Source of the DNA: Aquanectria penicillioides
Taxonomy: Eukaryota; Ascomycota; Sordariomycetes; Hypocreales; Nectriaceae
Assembly (NCBI GenBank): GCA_003415625.1
Contig: PYIU01000001.1
Coordinates: 3,534,746 to 3,598,745 of the forward strand
DNA: 64,000 nt
Reading direction: 5' to 3'
Each line of letters starts with the position of its first letter. Position 1 is the stretch's first letter. This document shows positions 44,407-56,099 of the stretch, one piece after another. The notes under the pieces were generated by a model. The model was given only the letters and a program-made list of their open reading frames with translations, made no database searches and was not told the origin of the DNA. The position numbers and the translations under genes are program-made.

Positions 44407-46420
44407 ATGATGCAGCAATTGCTCTTTTCACTATGGGTACTGTTCGGGCCCATGTACCTCCCTTTTGTTGCGGCAAATTTCAACCTGCGTGGCAGCTCTA
44501 ACTTCATTCGGACCAACAACGCTCAGGGGACATCAGATGCAGACACATTGCGGGTTCTACGCCGGGCACTGAAGAGTTGGAGTTTGTCCGAGAGGAGTAC
44601 AGAGCAAGAAAATAGTACTTCCATAGACAAAAGTTGGAATGATGCTGTTTTGTTCACCTATAGCACGTACGTACCGGCTTCTCTTGAAGACCTGAAAGTT
44701 GCATTGGTTGACTCAAAATAGGGAAAACTACTTGGATACGAAGCAAGGCAATGCTTCAATATCAACTGAAGTAGAAATCATCTGTACAACGTGCTACATC
44801 AAAGGGAATGCCAGCACAAAGTTCACGTTTGCCGATAATTTCAATGCCAGCCAAGCCTTTACCAATTTCACCGAAGAGGTAAAAAAAGAGATAAGCGGCG
44901 TGGGAAATCAGACTGTGGATTACATTGAGAGCTATTTTGATAGCGTGGCAGCAAACCTCAGTGATGGAATAGACCTTGAAGATTTTGACTTTCCGCCTAT
45001 CGATATCGATTTCGACCTTGATCTCCCAGAGATACCTGAATGCCGGCTTCAGTTCCAGTTTGATGGTCTGGAACTGTACATGCTCATTGACACCGTTCTA
45101 TCTGCTGAAGCTACTTATACGCTGAGGTTGTTCACTTCAAATTCAATCATTGGAGCTGCAGTGGGGAAAGATTTAGAGATTGGTGTCATCTTCTTCATCG
45201 ACCTGATCTTGAGTGTCGATGGTGAAATCGACATCAGTACAGGATTTCATATCAAGCTTGAAGACGGCGTTCGCATTGATATCCCAATGTTCTCCAAAAA
45301 TGTGTCCGAAGTAGAATTGTGAGTCCTCATTCCTCCTACACACTCACCTAATATGCTAGCTAACTATTCATTCTCCATAGCAACGGAGGCCAGTTTGAGT
45401 TCCTTCCAGTGACAATAGAGAGCGCTGAAGTTGTTTTCGCTGCTGTCTTGCGACTGGGTATTCAAGTAGGCTTTGAAGTTACATCCTCCGGTGTTAGCAT
45501 CGGTGGTGTCGATGTAACCGAAGCAAGCGTGGGTGTTGAACTTAGCGTGTATGCGGATATTGCTGAGTTCACTACTAATGTTACTGCTTCGTTTGACGAT
45601 GAAGCCGAATGCGAGCTTCGGCTCATCGAATCTTATCAATTAGCACTCGGTGCAATGGCAGGCGCTTCTGTGGCACTGAACGGCTACACGTGGGGCCCCG
45701 TGCCAGAAACAAAAGTGCCCGTCTATTATACGACTCTAGCAGATGCTTGTGCTATTAAAGGGCACAATACGACAGCCTCATCATCGATAACGACTTTTAC
45801 ATCTAGAGCCTTGATTGCTAGAGCCGACGACGATGATGAGCTGGCGACTTCGACAATTAGCACCGAAGTTGTCTACACTGGTGTCGCTTGCATATCTCAG
45901 GGATTAGTAGACTGTCCTGCATCTCTACAGACGACTTCCAAGTTCACAACTACCGAAACACTTGTCACAGTTGTTCCAAAAAGTGCAGACGTTAGCGTCC
46001 CTGCAAGTACACAAACAGGCGTCATTAGCACAGTTCCCTTCGGCACTTCTGCAAAAAAGCTGCTGGTAACCACTGGAAACCCAGTTTCTTATGTACCACC
46101 GTCACTTACTTCAACCTCATCGGTTAGCAAAGAAAGCCAAACGGACTTTAGTAGTGTGACGGATGGCAAAGTTCATGGGGTTCCCAAGCGGGTTATAATT
46201 GGCGTAAGTGTAGGCTTAGGAGTTCCAGCACTAATCGGGATCGTTTTTGTGATTGTGTAAGTTTCAACTTTTCCCCCTATTTTCCGTCTACGCTCAAGAT
46301 GAAAATTCTTGACAGGATGAGGGACCAAATTTGTACTGACAAGATTATACATTGAATAGTTTCTGGAGTAAACGGGTGAGGTATTCCGCCGTGCAAAAGG
46401 AAGAAAATGTGGCAAAGTGA
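44407..46420 (+). CDS. Predicted type I membrane glycoprotein, family unknown
   Basis: My model is join(44407..44666, 44722..45318, 45381..46256, 46360..46420), 597 aa, all in frame. A signal peptide (MMQQLLFSLWVLFGPMYLPF, cut near VAA) leads into an extracellular part with many N-glycosylation sequons (NAS, NFT, NQT, NLS, NVS, NVT, NTT). It contains a long acidic beta-like region (DIDFDLDLPEIPECRLQF) and a Ser/Thr-rich stalk (residues about 450-550). A single membrane span follows (about residue 556-577, VSVGLGVPALIGIVFVIV), then a short tail FWSKRVRYSAVQKEENVAK. The tail exists only if the 103-nt last intron (donor GTAAGT at 46257) is removed; otherwise a stop follows at once. It may be a cell-wall sensor or adhesin-like protein, but no known domain is recognised. 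Confidence 0.7.
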
Positions 46421-47805
46421 TTAGGAATACGTTCGGTGATGCGATTCAATGGGGAACAATCACTCTTCGGTTCTTGAACAGGTATCATGTGCAGAGTTAT
46501 GAAAGTGGACATAGTCGAAGAGGTGGCAGTGTGTAATGCCGCAATTCGGACGATCGTCGTTCTGTGACCAGGCACATGCACGTGCTATGGAAAATCAGCT
46601 TGGCTGGTCATGCCTTCAAGGATTTGAATATTACCTTTGTGAGAAGGATAGTTGAGGCTGGATCTGATAATAGTAGCCAATGAATATTAAGTGCGGATCT
46701 GGCACAGACTTTTCTGCATGGATCTCAATGTTTGTGAAGAAAAAACCGACGTTGAAGCACTCTACATTTCTAGTAGTGTTAATGACGTCAAGTCACTGCG
46801 GATTCCCTGGGTAGGGTGAAGCCAATCTGACAAGGCGACCAATGCACGAGACAATGCGAATTAAAGGCGGTCCAAAAATGGCAAAAGCTGCAAGAGAAAT
46901 AAATTATCTAAACAGATGCAAATACGCTTAGAGGGCAGCCGGTCCAACCAGTGCCATGACATCGCTTGGCCGTGTGTTAAGTCAATTCGTTGACTTTGAC
47001 TGAAATGTCCTGGGTGGAGAATGCACAACACTTCGTATAAGGTTTCTCGAAGATGAGAATAGCTGAGATCACTAGTAGCCTATCAGGCACGATTTGGAAT
47101 GAATAAAACGTCCACAGGAGTCATTGAAGTTATGGATTGGTTGCTATGGAATAAGGGCTAGATTTTTTTTGCCTCATGCAGCCTGGTGCGATGGAACGCC
47201 ACCAGGCGCCCAATTGAACGAAGCTAGGCGCCAGTCCTGTCTCAGATGAATAATCGCACTACAGTTCCAAAGTCCTCTACTTCACGTCGACACATTATGA
47301 CCACCTTTGGTTTGGTGGGTTTGATGCGACCTACGTCTTGGTATTTTGAGGCTTACTGCGATGATGGCATGCAATGCATAAGTATAGGTTGCCACGGTTG
47401 CCACACAAAACGTGGCCGCGCTTTCGAGAGCTCCATTGAGCCACACCGCTGTGAGCTTGGTGGAGGCGCAGGGCCCAAACAGCCCATGAGGCACTGACCC
47501 ATTGATTGAATTGAGTTTTCAGGGACCCAGGTCGTGCCAAGGTACTAGCCACCAAGGGAGTAGCCCGAAAATACCGTATTCTCTCAACAAATTGGACCTC
47601 AGCTTAATGCTACTCTTCAATCCACAAAGTCCACTCCGGTAGCGCCAAGCGGATCAGCCGATAGGGTGGGGACGTGCCAAGATTCCGGAGTTAACAATTG
47701 AACGGCGTCGCCATTGGCGAGACTGGGCACGACTAAGCGACTGGTCCCGAACAACGCCAGTAACATCCACAGGTCTTGCTCTCCCTTCCGGATCCTTTTA
47801 AGGAG
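46421..47805. other. Intergenic, no gene seen
   Basis: No ORF longer than about 85 codons and none with a motif. It covers the 3' flank of the membrane-protein gene. Confidence 0.4.
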
Positions 47806-48079
47806 TGTAGAAAGCTACAAGGCATAGAGCATTGAGTGAGCGACCAGGCAAAAATGACTTCAATTACTCTATGCGAGCTAACTGATCAATTCTATGATGA
47901 AGACCAAGAACTAAAACAATAGATTATGGGAAACCATCGTACATCTTTTGAACCATTCAATCCTTCGCCTAGCATTTCCATGAGCAGCATAATGTTTGCT
48001 GCTTGCTAGATCTCGCCTATTAGTTTCAGTAGGCGGGATGTTTGCGGTTTGCGTCGCTTAAAAATGATGTGGTCTAACA
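47806..48079 (+). repeat. Family B repeat, full copy (274 bp)
   Basis: TGTAGAAAGCTACAAGGCAT to GTGGTCTAACA. Nearly identical in length and sequence to 41882-42155. It ends exactly where the minus-strand gag-bearing element becomes recognisable, so it may have truncated that element. Confidence 0.75.
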
Positions 48080-48119
48080 ATTGATCCATATTACCCTAGA
48101 CCCCAACTTAGTAGCTCAA

Positions 48120-48569
48120 GGTAAGTGTTCGCTCTTCTTTCTAGATGTTGATGAAAGTTGGGCCTGCCTATAGCCTTAATGACTTGGCCTGTTTTTAGCG
48201 CGAAATTTGCATTTTTTATTCTTCCCTTATTTGTATAATAGACTTCCACAAAGGCCGAATCATCCTCATCTTCTAAGGCGGGGAACCTTCTGATGACTCG
48301 TTGGAATCGTCCCCTTCTTCTACTAGTGTATATCCACTGTCCAGTAATTCTCGACCTCTCCGACGGAATCCTTCGTCGTTATGGTACAGCTGAACCTCCG
48401 AGAGGTTGGCTTCGCCGTTTGAGGATTCTTTCCGACGTTGGAATCGGCTGAATCTTCGGGGAGGCGGTCGATTCTTGCTGTCTTGCTCTCGAGCAGGTGT
48501 ATGCGTATTGTGGTTATCGTTTCTTTGTTGTTCTTGCGATCGATGATTCCATTGAGGTTTTGACTTTCA
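48120..48569 (-). pseudogene. Downstream end of gag region, broken frame
   Basis: Beyond the gag stop (two stops in a row at 48565-48572) the same frame continues with PPPRRFSRFQRRKESSNGEA and YHNDEGFRRRGRELLDSGYT, then another stop and frame change to DDSAFVEVYYTNKGRIKNAN. This looks like the natural continuation of the polyprotein, interrupted by point mutations. Confidence 0.5.
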
Positions 48570-50045
48570 CTAGTCCGGTCTAGGCTTCCCTGCGATCGAA
48601 TTCCTATATCGATTTTCTTGGTTACTAAAGCGCTTTGGAGGTATGGTTTGGTACTGTCTATTGGGACGGTTTCCCCTACCTTGGCGTCCCCAATGCGCTT
48701 CTTCATTCTCGGTCGCATTGTCAGATCCATCACTCTCATTGGCAATAAACGCCTTCTTTGTGCTGGGTCTGCCGACCCTGTGAGGTGCGGCTTGGAGCTT
48801 GTCTTTAAGCTGACGTCGCTTTTCGTCAATTGCCCTCAAGAACGAGGATCTTGTATCCTGCGTTGTTGGTGCCGAACAAAGCACCTTTAGCTCTGGGTCC
48901 AGCCTTGTGTAGACTGCAAAAAGGAGCTGAATGTCGGCTGTACGGCCAAGAGCCCGTTCTCTCGCAAAGACTTCTGCGGCAAAAGCTCGTACCGGAACGT
49001 CTTTTATGATGTCGGTCTTAGTGTATCTAGCCAATTCCAGCCACTTCATTGCATCGTCCAGCTTCATCCCGAATTCTTCGCGGAGGTATGCACACAGCAC
49101 GTCGATCGGTCGTTTCCGCAGCTCTTCCCTCTCATCCCGGTCCAGTTGATGGTGATACCAGGTAAGCGCAGATCCGCGGAATAAACTCCCTAAATTCATG
49201 CGGATGTATTCCTGAGCGTCGGGATCGGCGTTCATCCAGTGAGATCTAAGTGCATTGATCCATAGTTCGACGTCACTAAAAATGATCTGTTTTCCGTCAT
49301 AAAATGTGCCTCCGCTGCTAGTATCCCCTTCTTTCGCATCTGGCCAAAAGAGGCCTATGTCTTGAAGTCGGACATTATCCTTGCGAGACTCTGATGCAAA
49401 AGTCGGTGCTTGACTAGGCGCTCTTGTATTCTGTCGGGGCGGTTCTGACATTGTTGGCCCTGAGGGTGGTCGATGCAGGAAACTATTCACATAGCTCGAT
49501 GTGCCTCTATTCTCGTGCCTTGGGTATTGCGAGTTGCGAGGCCAGCTTTGGTCACGGATCCCTGATTCCCGACCCTGTTCGGTTGGCAAAGGCTCTTCAA
49601 TAGGCGAAACCAAGGGCCTGAAATGGAAATCCTGGACTGTCGCTGGGGTGCTTGCCTTTAGCGGCTGAACCCGCGCCTGAGATGCAATAGTCGTTATGGC
49701 AACGGCAATTCTCTCCGCAAATAGCGTCCGGTTCGATGGTTCAACTCTTCCTAGTTGTTGGTAGATTGCTTGCAATACCGCCACCAAAGGGTCGAGTTCC
49801 GAGCTTTGGTTGATGGTATCGGAAGATCCTGACGATTCCCCTAAACTAGAGGCCTTCTGGTTGCTAGTGGGATTCATCCCTGCTAGCGTTGGGTTTGACG
49901 AGATTGGGGTTGATATCCGACCCCTGCTTGATGAACCTTCTGATTCTTCAGGGTCTAATGGATCCCCTTTTCCTCGTCGAAATAGGTCCTGCGGTGGTCT
50001 TCGCGGAAATAGCGGATTGTCTGCTGGTTTCTTCCCTTTCTCCAT
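48570..50045 (-). CDS. Retrotransposon Gag protein
   Basis: A 491-aa frame. The first 200 residues are Ser/Pro-rich and disordered. Residues about 240-420 form the capsid-like domain: FSDVELWINALRSHWMNADP, EYIRMNLGSLFRGSALTWYH and LREEFGMKLDDAMKWLELAR are the pattern of fungal LTR-element gag (core helix followed by W..AL..LTWY). The C-terminus is basic and Gln/Asn-rich. No CCHC knuckle is present before the stop. Gag packages element RNA in cytosolic particles. Whether the element is Ty3 or Ty1 type cannot be decided without pol. Confidence 0.7.
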   Translation of the reverse strand: MEKGKKPADNPLFPRRPPQDLFRRGKGDPLDPEESEGSSSRGRISTPISSNPTLAGMNPTSNQKASSLGESSGSSDTINQSSELDPLVAVLQAIYQQLGRVEPSNRTLFAERIAVAITTIASQARVQPLKASTPATVQDFHFRPLVSPIEEPLPTEQGRESGIRDQSWPRNSQYPRHENRGTSSYVNSFLHRPPSGPTMSEPPRQNTRAPSQAPTFASESRKDNVRLQDIGLFWPDAKEGDTSSGGTFYDGKQIIFSDVELWINALRSHWMNADPDAQEYIRMNLGSLFRGSALTWYHHQLDRDEREELRKRPIDVLCAYLREEFGMKLDDAMKWLELARYTKTDIIKDVPVRAFAAEVFARERALGRTADIQLLFAVYTRLDPELKVLCSAPTTQDTRSSFLRAIDEKRRQLKDKLQAAPHRVGRPSTKKAFIANESDGSDNATENEEAHWGRQGRGNRPNRQYQTIPPKRFSNQENRYRNSIAGKPRPD

Positions 50046-50167
50046 CGAAAGTCTCTAAGTGAAGGAGCTATTGAAGGTTACTGCCTTTTCCCCAGCAGAT
50101 CCTTCCTCACTAGCCGCAGATTCTTGATTGCAGTCGGAGTCCTCCGAGGAGCTTGGGTATTGCACCT

Positions 50168-50533
50168 TTAGGCGCTCCTTTGGCAACAGGCCTGCCGTTC
50201 TGGCATTAGAGATAATGCTTTGACTGTCTTCCAAGTGGATGTGACCACGTGTTGGTCGATGATGTTCCAGTGACTGGGAAAAGCTTCTTCTTGGGGCTGG
50301 CCGGTGTTTTGTAGTTCGCTGTTATCGTTATGTACCCAACAGGATAGATCCTCCAATTCCTTGAAAATGGGAGAATCCGTTAAGGTAACTCCTTTTATGC
50401 TGCAAGTCGGGTTTTGTAGTAAGAAGGTCCAGAACCTTCGGATTGTGGCCAGATCCGCCGGTTGCAGCTTGTTGATTGCGGTCTGGTCTTGAGAGGGGAA
50501 GAATTCCTTCCTTAGTCGGCTGGTCTTGCTCAT
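50168..50533 (-). CDS. Short leader ORF of the gag-bearing element
   Basis: A 121-aa frame, MSKTSRLRKEFFPSQDQTAI, then ADLATIRRFWTFLLQNPTCS and SHWNIIDQHVVTSTWKTVKA. It lies between the LTR and gag in the same sense. After its stop, another frame continues with KERLKVQYPSSSEDSDCNQE up to the gag ATG region, so a frameshift may have split one longer protein. Function unknown. Confidence 0.45.
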   Translation of the reverse strand: MSKTSRLRKEFFPSQDQTAINKLQPADLATIRRFWTFLLQNPTCSIKGVTLTDSPIFKELEDLSCWVHNDNSELQNTGQPQEEAFPSHWNIIDQHVVTSTWKTVKALSLMPERQACCQRSA

Positions 50534-50657
50534 CTAGCTCTTGCTGTTGATCCCGGTGGTTCTGCAGCTAATTCCGTTGTCCCTTTATGAGTTGTTGACT
50601 TCCGGATAGTCGATAGGGACTGCGGCCGCACGATAGAAAGAAGCAACTGCTACCACT

Positions 50658-50968
50658 TGTTACGGTTCGTTGGGTTCGTCATTTGTGATGTTGGAAGTGA
50701 CAGTCTCAACGATAGAACCGTTGTACTACTCGTCTTGCGGTTGTACTGGAAGGCGCATGTACGGGCTCTGCAGTCACGTCGGAATTGACAGCTAAGGAAT
50801 GGGAAATGATTGATCGCGTGTTGAACTCTACTTGACTCACGTCTTAAGATTACTGTGATCACAGGTCCTAAGATATGAATGTACTTGTAGATTGTTGACC
50901 TCTACTGGAGAGATGTAGAGGCCGACTATTTAAGATTACTATCCATCACGTGATCCACGCATGTAACA
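50658..50968 (-). repeat. 5' LTR of the gag-bearing element (311 bp)
   Basis: The plus strand reads TGTTACGGTTCG ... GCATGTAACA, so both ends carry the inverted hexamer TGTTAC/GTAACA with TG...CA tips. In the element's sense, TTAAATAG near 50932 could serve as the promoter box. The adjacent inward sequence contains TGGTAGCA, like a tRNA-derived primer-binding site. Confidence 0.7.
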
Positions 50969-51564
50969 TCCACTGCGTTTCCGATCATAGGAACAGGACG
51001 ACGAAAGCTCAAGAAGCTTCTGAAAGGAGCCAATGGAAGTTATACAGTCGACCTTTTTCTTGAAGATGTTGCCTTTATGGAAGGGTTTTGTAAAAACATA
51101 GTATTCCAAGCTCAGCTACACAAAAGTAGGCTTAGGTTCATAGATACAATATTACACTGCGCGTAGGAATAGGAAGGAAAGCTCGGTTATGCTTCACTTG
51201 ACAACAAAACATAACCTTAACTTCCTTGAATACAAACCACTTTCCTCCTACCCCTTTGCATCAGTGCAAGAGCGCAAGACTGAGTTCTACGCGGCAAACC
51301 TCTAGTGATGACGCTCATAGAACCAAGCGTATTGACTGTGTGCACTGCGCTACAGCGCATGCAAAACAAGTGATATCGCGAAGATCTCCACAACACACAT
51401 CTCCACGCCCATTTTGGCGTATCCATGGGGATCTCCAAGACTTCCCACAGAGTAACAATAGAATGAGGTGGCTCCTGAAGATCAAAGGATGAATACACAA
51501 AGATACCATCCGTATTTTCTCTGCCAAATAAGGAACATAAAACTGTATACAATGCTCTAGTGTA
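50969..51564. other. Intergenic between two retroelement remnants
   Basis: No gene supported; short overlapping frames without motifs. Confidence 0.35.
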
Positions 51565-53395
51565 ATTTGAGAGCACCTATGCAGCAACGCTCGCAGCGTA
51601 TGCCTTCCGTATATTGATTGCTCTCGCAACAAATTCGATCTGGAACCTCTGCAATTGGATGTCAAGAACGCGTTTCTCAATGCAGTGAGAAGTGAGCACG
51701 GGATACTAGTAACGTGTGAGCTCCCAGATGGATTCAAGCATTGGGGCAACTACATGGAAGTGCGCAAAGCGTTGTACGGTCTTAAGGACTTACCACAACT
51801 TTGGTTCCAAGAATTGAGAGTAACTCTCATTAAACTTGGGCTTGAACAGTATGACAAAGAGCCGTGCTTGCTCTATCCCAATGATCGGAAGGTCTTTCTG
51901 AAATTTTGGGTAGGTCCCGGGGTTTGTTATGACTCAGTCAAGGTCACAGGAATAGTAGCTGCTGGGTCGTAAATTGTAATGATCATCGTTGTTCTATGTA
52001 TCTAAGCTAGTTATCACAATCCTCTATTGCGGGGTCAATAAGGTGTTGAAACCGGGTCACATGACGGGCCCCTAGGCCCGGCACCTTCGAGGCCTCACAG
52101 GCGTCATAGAACGTTATCCCTGTATCAATTCCGACGTTCCAACAGATATTCTTTATGGATGGTGTTATTATCGCTTTCCACAAGGACGATATGGGCGCAA
52201 CCAACACACTGATTGGCGGCTTAAAACAAGCATACGAACTACGGTATAAACTCGATAAATTGGCCGCAGATCCTTGCTTAAGATAGTTAGCTGAACATGA
52301 TTTATGCAGCCAGATCACGGGATAGTCCAATCAGATGTGGCCAATTGTCTTCAGTGACGGTTTTTACAGGGCAGACTAAGCGGCTGTCACGCAGAATCAC
52401 ACAGTAGATGCATATGTAATGAGGTCTATTAAAAGCCTTGTTTTCTACAAAGGGAATATTGTCTCAGAGCTCCCTTTTATCCGTGTTGAGCTTGCTCTAA
52501 CCGGGTTCCATGCCCTATTGAGCTTACCCAAAATGGATCCAATGCTCGGGTCAAAAGACGGAGCTCCGAGCTGGCTGTGTGACAGCCACACGTGATGGAT
52601 ACGGCCTTCAACGATATCCTCGTTAGTTCCGTATCCCGCGACAGCGGCCAATTTATCGAGTCCCTACGGTACATGACCAAGGCAAGGTTGAGTATTTCCT
52701 TGTAGTTCAAATCATCCGTGATCGCACCAAGAGACAAACTTTCCTCGGCCATAAGGCATACATCAATAAACCTGCCCACAAATTTGGAATATCAGAACAA
52801 GGCGCATTTCAATCAATACCGATCCCAGGAAGAGAGCTTCGAAAGCGCGAAGACCAGGCGACCAAGCAAGAGATTAAGGAGTATCAAGTGAAGGTTAAAT
52901 CGTTGCTCTACACAGCAATTATGATCCGACCCGATGTCGCATTTGCAGCAGCTAAACTCTCATAGTTCCTAACTAACCCAGGAACCGAGCACTAGAATGC
53001 AGAAAACCAAGCTCTCCGCTATCTCTATGTAACAAGCAGGTTCGCTATTCAGTATAGAGGGAGCAAGGAAACCCAACCGTTAAGAATAGCAAGTAATGCA
53101 TCTTTTGCAAACAATTCTCTCACATAGAAGTCATCTCAAGGATATCTCATCAGCTTATTCGGCGGACCAGTTATCTGGAAAGCAACGCGCCAAGCCACCG
53201 TGACCATATCTACAACTGATGCAGAATTGCTTGCTTTGGATGAAATAGCGCGTGAGACAATGACTCTCCAGTGCCTTTTCAAGAGAATAAGCTATCATTG
53301 AATTCAGACGAATTCTCAATTTACTGTAATGATTGGCAGACTATACGTCTGGTGCTCGGAGAGAGAGAACGAATCAACGCTCGTCTTCAGGACAG
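51565..53395 (+). pseudogene. Copia-type pol remnant (reverse transcriptase and RNase H)
   Basis: Broken plus frames give LEPLQLDVKNAFLNA, LPDGFKHWGNYMEVRKALYG and LKDLPQLWFQELRVTLIKLG (reverse transcriptase), then DGVIIAFHKDDMGATNTLIG where YVDD-type residues are expected. After a 417-bp insertion they continue with IIRDRTKRQTF, LLYTAIMIRPDVAFAAAKLS (the RPD.....A..LS block), GGPVIWKATRQATVTISTTD and AELLALDEIARET (RNase H). Stops and frameshifts occur throughout. No LTRs of this element are visible. It belongs to a different family from the 25-32 kb element. Confidence 0.8.
52239..52671. mobile_element. hAT-like MITE (417 bp) inserted in the copia pol remnant
   Basis: The insertion 52247-52663 is flanked by the 8-bp direct repeat CTACGGTA (52239-52246 and 52664-52671). 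Its ends are inverted repeats: ACTCGATAAATTGGCCGC on the left and its exact complement on the right (18 bp), with two or three unmatched bases at the tips. No coding sequence lies inside. An 8-bp duplication with short terminal inverted repeats is typical of hAT transposons; the transposase source is not in the window. The central 159 bp recur exactly at positions 1-159. Confidence 0.85.
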
Positions 53396-53617
53396 TTGAA
53401 TCCAGTAATCCTTACACCGCTATCAATGGTATAACACAGCCTTATCTAGCAAAGCGAATCATTTAGACACATACGACACAAGTTTAGGTAAACCCTAATC
53501 TACATTTAATTTTGTGCTTTTTCGTTAGCCAGGCAAGGTGAAGGACATCAATTATCTACCCCAAGAGGCACCTTGAAATTGTATTTGCTTTGCATCCTGC
53601 CCGCCCCTCGTTAGTCA

Positions 53618-53685
53618 TACTAGGGGGGATCTCTAAACCGACCCCTCCCCCGTGCCAGATTCTCAGTTTAGAGATCCCCCTAGTA
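53618..53685. mobile_element. 64-bp hairpin mini-MITE with TA duplication
   Basis: Element 53620-53683 begins CTAGGGGGGATCTCTAAAC and ends GTTTAGAGATCCCCCTAG; the arms are inverted complements except for one extra G on the left. TA lies on both sides (53618-53619, 53684-53685). The loop is about 27 nt. TA duplication and perfect arms fit a Tc1/mariner-type miniature element, though a strong hairpin of other origin is possible. Confidence 0.65.
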
Positions 53686-56099
53686 GTGCATGTAATGAGC
53701 TGAAACTTAGCATGGATTTCAAAGGCTCGGGGAAATGGAGCATTTTGCTGGGTCAAGGAAAGTCCCTCATCGGATTGAACTGCGGTCAAAGTCGCCATAG
53801 TGGGGCAGCCCTGCCGAGGAGAGCTGAGGGCGGGTTGGTGGGGTTTGAACATCTACTGCCTTTTGGAAATGTAGGGAAGTCCATTGAAGCAGCTAAGATT
53901 GCAGTAAAAGAATACTGCTCACTATGGCAAAGTAGTGTCTAACATTCCGATACGTAAGACGAGTACGATGGAAAGCCCCTCGGAGAGGCTCAAGTTGCGG
54001 TAGAAATGAAAGGCGGGCATTTACACCAACAAGTGTCAAGTTGACTATGTCAAGTCCTATCGCGAAGCTAGAATGATGGTGAGTCTGAGGGCGCCAAGTC
54101 GTGATTGTTAATCGGAGTTACCCATTTTCGTCGATTGAAACGGTGTTGAGAGGATCTTAAGCTCACCAACTCGGGAAATTGCAGGCAGACGCTTAATTCG
54201 TTTCTTAAATGGCGTTTCTTTTCCACTCTTTTCCGATTGTTCTCCATATGACGACATCTAAAAATAACTTCAATCATAGGTCAATTAGTTTATAGTCATG
54301 TTTGGTTCTCCTGTGAAGTCATATAGGTGCAACTGCACGGCGCCTTGGTATCAGGAAAGCTCGGGAGGATACTGATCCGCGTTCGGCTGGCTTACCTAAT
54401 CAAGCCTTGAAAGCTCCGCGAACCCCAAGGGACCGTGACCTGTCAGATAGTGAATTCATCATTCTTCTGTTTACCTTCTAACCCGACCCTTTGTGAATAC
54501 CTTCACATAAGATTTATGGCATCAGCTACCTACGAAGCCAGAAACGACAACTGGGGTTGGAGGTTTTGGATGATAAACGTCTGCCGAAAAAGTCAGAATA
54601 AACATGCTAAGAACCCACGGTGGTAAAACAAGGACTGAGATAAGCACTGATCAGACAGAAGTAGTTGTGAATGGATGTAATCAATGCCTCTTGCGAGCGT
54701 CATAAGCCGCGGTATTTCGCATCGGAAACAATCATCATTGGGTGCGTTTGTGGGAGGAGCCAGAGGTAGGGGAAAAGTTTCTTACCTTTATGGATCGAAG
54801 AAGCTTACTCCTACACATGTCGTTGTCAGAGAAACTTTTCACGACTCGTGAGTGGCACGCCGACAGCAATTTGGATGTTCTCCGAAGAGAAACTTCATTG
54901 CATCTCAGCCAGGACCCGAGCTAGAGTGTGAATGAACAGGTTAAAATAAAAGACATGGTTGTGAGAGGGAATGAACGAGTTTTATACTGTCTCGGGGTTG
55001 GGCCATACCAGCTGGGATGAATAAGGCTGCGGTCACTCTTTAAGCTTGATCAATGTGTGACAATATTCCGCAATAGCCGGGTTGTCTGACGGTGTAGCGG
55101 GACATGTGAACAAACATGGTTAGTGAAGTCTTGGCTATGCATGAAGTTAGTCATAGCCTAGTAGATCTCATATGACGGGCATTTTTGTCGGTGCCAGTCG
55201 GCAAAAAGGGGAGCGCTCTATGTTGCAGGGCTGATAATGCAATTTGTGGCCGTTTGACCATCTCTGTAGAAGGTCAATAAAGGGCCCAAAACACTCGAAT
55301 TTTAGAGTCCATGATCATCCAAAGCCACTCAAATTGCTAGGCCTCAAGACCAGTTTCCATGTTATTCGGCAGCTGATAATTAAAATACATGGGTTGACGG
55401 AAGGATTGCGCAAAACGCCGCACTGAAATGAGAGGCCCTGATTGACCAGAATATGATGCATATGTGGGTAATTACTGTGTCATCACATCTAATTGACAAA
55501 CACCCATCCGGCTCGCGAATCCAATTTCAGCCAGCTCATGTCATTATTTCTGCAAAGGAATCACGTCAAGGCAGTGAGTCAGAGTATTAAACTTAATTAA
55601 TATACATCGTGAGTCTTGCCCCTTCGATAGATGGCTCTCTGCCCCCTTGCCCCAGTGAACTGGTCTTGAAGCATTGCTGCGCCTCAGACTCAGCCCCAAA
55701 TCATCTTGTATCTAATCGCATCGTCAATTGACAGTACTGCAGTCATCAAAAATCACAATCAAGTACTTGATGCCTAATCACAGAATCTAAGGTCTAATTT
55801 TTGCAATTTGCAGCGACCTCAAGTTCGTCTCGGCCTCGAAAGGTGGCTGACAGAAAAACCGATGCCTTGGCACATTATCCAGGCCATTCAACAGCCCCGG
55901 CCGATCAGCCAACCGACCCTCTTTTGTGTGGATAGCCCTTTCGACTATTCCTGCTTCTAAGCGGGTATCCGCACATCATCAGTCTTATCGGATCTTGAAG
56001 CCGCCATTGAGGATATTCAGAGACGGAGGTTTGTCGATAAGGCAACTGAAGATAAGATTGGTCCATTTCGCGACATTATTTAGGGCAGGCCAACTTCTG
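53686..56099. other. Intergenic, no intact gene
   Basis: Short frames only. Around 55985-56020 a frame reads SDLEAAIEDIQRRRFVDKAT, possibly the helical start of a lost TPR/NLR-type protein, but this is too little to name. Otherwise no repeats or motifs. Confidence 0.35.

Larger units (their letters stand above)
48120..50968 (-). mobile_element. Truncated LTR retrotransposon carrying gag
   Basis: Minus-strand order: a 311-bp 5' LTR (50968 to 50658), a presumptive primer-binding site (AGTGGTAGCAGTTGC at 50657-50643), a leader ORF, gag, and a decayed downstream piece ending near 48120 at the family B repeat. No protease, reverse transcriptase or integrase is seen, and there is no 3' LTR. The gag frame is largely open, so the truncation looks younger than the 26-32 kb element. 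Confidence 0.7.
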
